A DNA stretch of 7,912 nt from SICB01 sp037132395 (GTDB lineage: Bacteria; Patescibacteriota; Saccharimonadia; CAILAD01; BJGX01): contig JBAXPC010000030.1 in assembly GCA_037132395.1 (NCBI GenBank), positions 1 to 7,912 of the forward strand, written 5' to 3'. The notes below the pieces were generated by a model. The model worked only from the letters and a program-made list of their open reading frames with translations. It had not been told where the DNA came from and did no database searches. The translations under genes and the position numbers were made by a program. Positions 6,044-7,912 of the stretch are shown in pieces. Numbering within the stretch: the stretch's first letter is position 1; each line of letters begins with the position of its first letter.

Positions 6044-6073
6044 ATTGTAACGCTTTTGCTTATAAAAGGGCAA
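6044..6073 (-). promoter_or_regulatory. Promoter of LOG gene, predicted leaderless
   Basis: On the - strand: TTGCCC (plus 6073-6068), an 18-base spacer, and TACAAT (plus 6049-6044). The predicted transcription start is about 6037, three bases before the ATG at 6034, without a Shine-Dalgarno. The geometry matches the LCP and rpmE promoters and decides the start codon against the upstream TTG. Confidence 0.55.
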
Positions 6074-6258
6074 CTAATATTGCCAAAAGTACCACTAGTT
6101 ATTGCTAGCGGTAAGCTATATTTAGCCTATACATAAGCGTAATCAACAGCTTGTATGTATATTGTTCGTATTATATGATATAAATACCACCAAATCTAGT
6201 GTTACTCTAATTTCAGACTACGCTACAGGTAGTGTCAAAAAAAGTATGCCAAACACTA
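6074..6258. other. Noncoding spacer with divergent promoters at its edges
   Basis: Between the LOG gene and the microprotein I find no gene, tRNA or clear structured RNA. An 8-bp inverted repeat, TATACATA (6128-6135) and TATGTATA (6154-6161), is the main structure; an internal AAGC/GCTT pairing could extend it. A/T-rich runs such as TATATGATATAAATA near 6172-6186 resemble -10 elements without a good partner. Confidence 0.4.
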
Positions 6259-6288
6259 TTTACAAACCAATTATGCCTATAGTATGAT
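6259..6288 (+). promoter_or_regulatory. Strong sigma70-type promoter of the microprotein gene
   Basis: -35 TTTACA (6259-6264), an 18-base spacer and -10 TATGAT (6283-6288), each one base from consensus. The predicted start near 6295 gives a leader of about 36 bases containing a strong Shine-Dalgarno. Confidence 0.7.
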
Positions 6289-6312
6289 AGGTGCATACAT
6301 CAAAAAATAAAC

Positions 6313-6320
6313 AAGGAGGG
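6313..6320 (+). promoter_or_regulatory. Strong Shine-Dalgarno of the microprotein gene
   Basis: AAGGAGGG is the longest anti-16S match in the window. It lies 10 bases before the ATG at 6331, slightly long. An in-frame TAA at 6322-6324 rules out an upstream start, so the ATG is the only sensible start. Confidence 0.75.
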
Positions 6321-6330
6321 TTAAGTACCG

Positions 6331-6441
6331 ATGCCAGAGAAAGCAAAAGTGTCCGGATCTATTAAAGAAGACGACTGGGATAAGCCAATGACCTGCCCAA
6401 TCGACCCCAAAGAGCTCGCCGAGTGCGAAGCCTGTCAATAG
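6331..6441 (+). CDS. 36-residue cysteine-containing microprotein, unknown function
   Basis: I do not recognise this product. It starts MPEKAKVSGSIKEDDWDK and ends PMTCPIDPKELAECEACQ, with cysteines at 22, 32 and 35 (C-x9-C-x2-C). The N-terminal half is charged and probably flexible; there is no signal peptide or hydrophobic segment, so it should stay in the cytosol. The coding claim rests on signals rather than homology: a near-consensus promoter, the best Shine-Dalgarno in the window, and a terminator 20 bases after the TAG, forming a complete single-gene unit. The C-x2-C plus a third Cys could bind zinc or an Fe-S cluster, alone or in a partner complex. A modified-peptide precursor is another option, but no maturation enzyme is visible nearby. 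It shares its first four residues (MPEK) with the next gene's product. Confidence 0.72.
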   Translation: MPEKAKVSGSIKEDDWDKPMTCPIDPKELAECEACQ

Positions 6442-6461
6442 TTATCTAGTATTTAGCTAAT

Positions 6462-6495
6462 AAAAAGCCTCTGCCGTGAGAACAGGGGCTTTTTT
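6462..6495 (+). terminator. Rho-independent terminator after the microprotein gene
   Basis: A 12-bp stem, AAAAAGCCTCTG (6462-6473) and CAGGGGCTTTTT (6483-6494) with one G-T pair, closes a 9-base loop and ends in a six-T run (6490-6495). It is the best terminator in the window. Its T-run touches the -35 of the next promoter. Confidence 0.92.
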
Positions 6496-6522
6496 GCTAT
6501 AAGTGTAACTGTTTTGTATAAT
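6494..6522 (+). promoter_or_regulatory. Promoter of the large 3' gene, abutting the terminator
   Basis: -35 TTGCTA (6494-6499), a 17-base spacer and a perfect -10 TATAAT (6517-6522). The predicted start is about 6529, giving a 19-base A/T-rich leader without a Shine-Dalgarno. An in-frame ATG at 6521 overlaps the -10 and would not be in this transcript, which favours the ATG at 6548. Confidence 0.65.
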
Positions 6523-6547
6523 GAAGCTTAATAAAGTATTAACACAA

Positions 6548-7912
6548 ATGCCAGAAAAACATCCGCTTCAAATTAAATACCCAGATTTACAGAAATCTCC
6601 AGTTGTTGAGCTATCTGCCGAACAGCATCGCCAAAGGGGCGAACAGATACCCAATGAACCTGGCCCCAAGCTTGAAGCCTGGCTGAGCGATTTAGAACGC
6701 ATCCATACCGGTCGTGGCGTCAGCCCCGAACGCCAAGACGCCCAACCACAGGTACTAGAGCGAATTAAGCAATCATACCACCGCGATTACATTACAGGCA
6801 CCGATGATGCTTCGGTCGGGCGTAAGCTCCGCCGTGATGCTCAAATAGCCGAAAACGAAGGCCACGGTATGGCCGAGGAAATCATGCAAAGAGTTAATGA
6901 AGGTGTTATTGAACAAACCCGCGAAACAATCCAGCAAGACCAAGAACGCAGCCTAGATGCCTGGATAGACTATCTCACCAGCGATGACGCCACATATCCA
7001 ATGTGGTTTAAGTACTATGTGTTTCGTAACATCACCAAGCTCGCCAGCTTCGACAAAGAGCAGGGCGAATATCCCAAGCGATCCAAAGGTACCACCGCGC
7101 CGTTCCCAGACATCAACCGTGAAGCCTTGGCGTATATGGAGGATAGCCTGGCCAAACATTACGGCCTCAAGCCACTTGATCCAAACAACCCCGAAACCGA
7201 GAACGACCCACAAACGAAGGAGCTACTGGATAAGGAAGCCAACTTCGCAAGCCTGTATAAACGATGCATCGATTATGCCGCACCCAAAACCACTGAAAAT
7301 TTGGACATAACTGATGGAGAGTGGGTCAAATTTGACCAAACCAATGACCCTGAAGAAGGCAAGAAATTAGCTCATAGCTTGCATGGATATGGTACTGGCT
7401 GGTGTACGGCAGGTGAGGGCACAGCCCAAAGCCAGCTTGCGGGCGGAGACTTTTATGTCTATTACACCAAAAGCGAAGACGGCCAGTATTCGGTGCCCAG
7501 GGTAGCGATGCGAATGCAAGGTGGTAGTATCGCAGAGCTTAGAGGTATTGAAGCCGACCAAAACCTCGAAGGTTCTTTAGTGCCAATCGCCGAAGCCAAA
7601 ATGAACGAAGTTGATCCAGAAGGCGCTGAGGGTTACAAAAAGAAAGCCGAAGATATGCGCCAGCTCACAGGCATTTATGCAAAGCACAAAAAAGGCGAAG
7701 AACTAAGCAAAGGAGATCTACGGTTTATTTATGAGCTGGATGGCCCAATAGAAGGCTTTGGATACCAAAAAGACCCAAGAATCGATAATATTACCAGTAC
7801 AAGGGATAAAAAAGCCGACCTTTCATTTGTACTTGATGTGCCACAAGATAAAATTAGTACCACACAGCAAGAAGCCCTAGTTGGTGGTATAGCCTACCAT
7901 TGCGGCAATCTC
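6548..7912 (+). CDS. Large protein with G-W-C-T-A module, unknown function (3' end outside window)
   Basis: The frame is open for 455 codons from ATG 6548 to the window edge without a stop, so the C-terminus is missing. I cannot assign a function. The N-terminal 150 residues are hydrophilic and helical (for example ENEGHGMAEEIMQR). A segment near 156-200 contains YPMWFKYYVFRNITKL followed by PKRSKGTTAPFPDINREALA. The most distinctive part, about 279-340, has HGYGTGWCTAGEGTAQ (W285, C286), GGDFYVYYT (299-307), PRVAMRM (317-323) and IAELRGIEADQN (328-339). Further on comes GDLRFIYELDGPIEGFGYQK. The W-C-T-A / F-Y-V-Y-Y / basic-strand layout recalls uncharacterised phage and CPR proteins I have seen; this is recollection without a search. 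No signal peptide or membrane helix. Codon use looks like the neighbours. The promoter is separate from that of the microprotein. Confidence 0.85.
   Translation, partial: MPEKHPLQIKYPDLQKSPVVELSAEQHRQRGEQIPNEPGPKLEAWLSDLERIHTGRGVSPERQDAQPQVLERIKQSYHRDYITGTDDASVGRKLRRDAQIAENEGHGMAEEIMQRVNEGVIEQTRETIQQDQERSLDAWIDYLTSDDATYPMWFKYYVFRNITKLASFDKEQGEYPKRSKGTTAPFPDINREALAYMEDSLAKHYGLKPLDPNNPETENDPQTKELLDKEANFASLYKRCIDYAAPKTTENLDITDGEWVKFDQTNDPEEGKKLAHSLHGYGTGWCTAGEGTAQSQLAGGDFYVYYTKSEDGQYSVPRVAMRMQGGSIAELRGIEADQNLEGSLVPIAEAKMNEVDPEGAEGYKKKAEDMRQLTGIYAKHKKGEELSKGDLRFIYELDGPIEGFGYQKDPRIDNITSTRDKKADLSFVLDVPQDKISTTQQEALVGGIAYHCGNL

Noticed and set aside
6236..6262. Possible - strand terminator using the T-run opposite the A-run near 6236-6243
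   Set aside because: No stable stem precedes that T-run on the - strand, and no - strand gene lies upstream of it.
6246..6287. 13-codon frame upstream of the microprotein (MPNTIYKPIMPIV)
   Set aside because: It spans the promoter of the microprotein and has no ribosome-binding site.
6521..6547. Alternative in-frame ATG at 6521 for the large gene
   Set aside because: It overlaps the perfect TATAAT at 6517-6522, so a transcript from that promoter would not include it, and no Shine-Dalgarno precedes it.
6953..7561. Open frames on both strands inside the large 3' gene
   Set aside because: The 455-codon frame covering the whole region carries the conserved-looking motifs; the shorter frames lack starts with signals.
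1..7912. UGA recoding (Gly), as in some CPR lineages
   Set aside because: prfA ends in TGA at the exact ATGA overlap with prmC, and no conserved protein here needs an internal UGA to be read through.
1..7912. CRISPR array, mobile element or prophage
   Set aside because: No regularly spaced repeats, transposase, integrase or terminal inverted repeats were seen; the only tandem repeat is two copies of 11 bases at 82-103.

Overview
The window looks like a chromosomal piece from a Patescibacteria (CPR) bacterium, possibly Saccharibacteria. The reasons are the style of the core proteins (RF1, a PrmC with an NLPY motif, an L31 with a long Lys/Ala tail), the compact packing, several conserved-looking proteins without known function, and genes whose -10 boxes sit almost on the start codon. 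The phylum is an inference. TGA, TAG and TAA all act as stops, so this is the standard bacterial code and not a UGA-recoded lineage.

Layout. Positions 1-207 hold no clear gene, only a possible 25-codon frame, a short tandem repeat and a promoter. On the + strand, 208-2389 encodes an envelope pair: a LytR-CpsA-Psr (LCP) protein with a LytR_C domain, overlapped by an unknown multi-spanning membrane protein and closed by a rho-independent terminator. Facing it on the - strand, from 6034 down to 2443, lie a LOG-family phosphoribohydrolase, a small coiled-coil protein, ribosomal protein L31 (rpmE), peptide chain release factor 1 (prfA) and its glutamine methyltransferase (prmC). The last two overlap by ATGA. 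This block is translation housekeeping: PrmC modifies the GGQ glutamine of the RF1 encoded just before it. A noncoding stretch (6035-6330) then carries divergent promoters. On the + strand follow a 36-residue, three-cysteine microprotein with its own strong promoter, Shine-Dalgarno and terminator, and a large open-ended gene (6548 to the window end) whose product has a distinctive G-W-C-T-A module.

Expression signals fall into two classes. The LCP, rpmE and LOG genes have a -10 box ending 8-9 bases before the ATG and no Shine-Dalgarno, which predicts leaderless or nearly leaderless mRNAs. The membrane protein, the coiled-coil protein and the microprotein have clear AGGAG-type sites. Two genes (prfA and the large 3' gene) have a short leader of about 17-19 bases and no Shine-Dalgarno.

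The best candidates for something undescribed are the microprotein cassette (6259-6495), the large G-W-C-T-A protein immediately downstream of it, and the mixed leaderless/Shine-Dalgarno organisation. No CRISPR array, transposase, phage integrase, tRNA or rRNA was seen.
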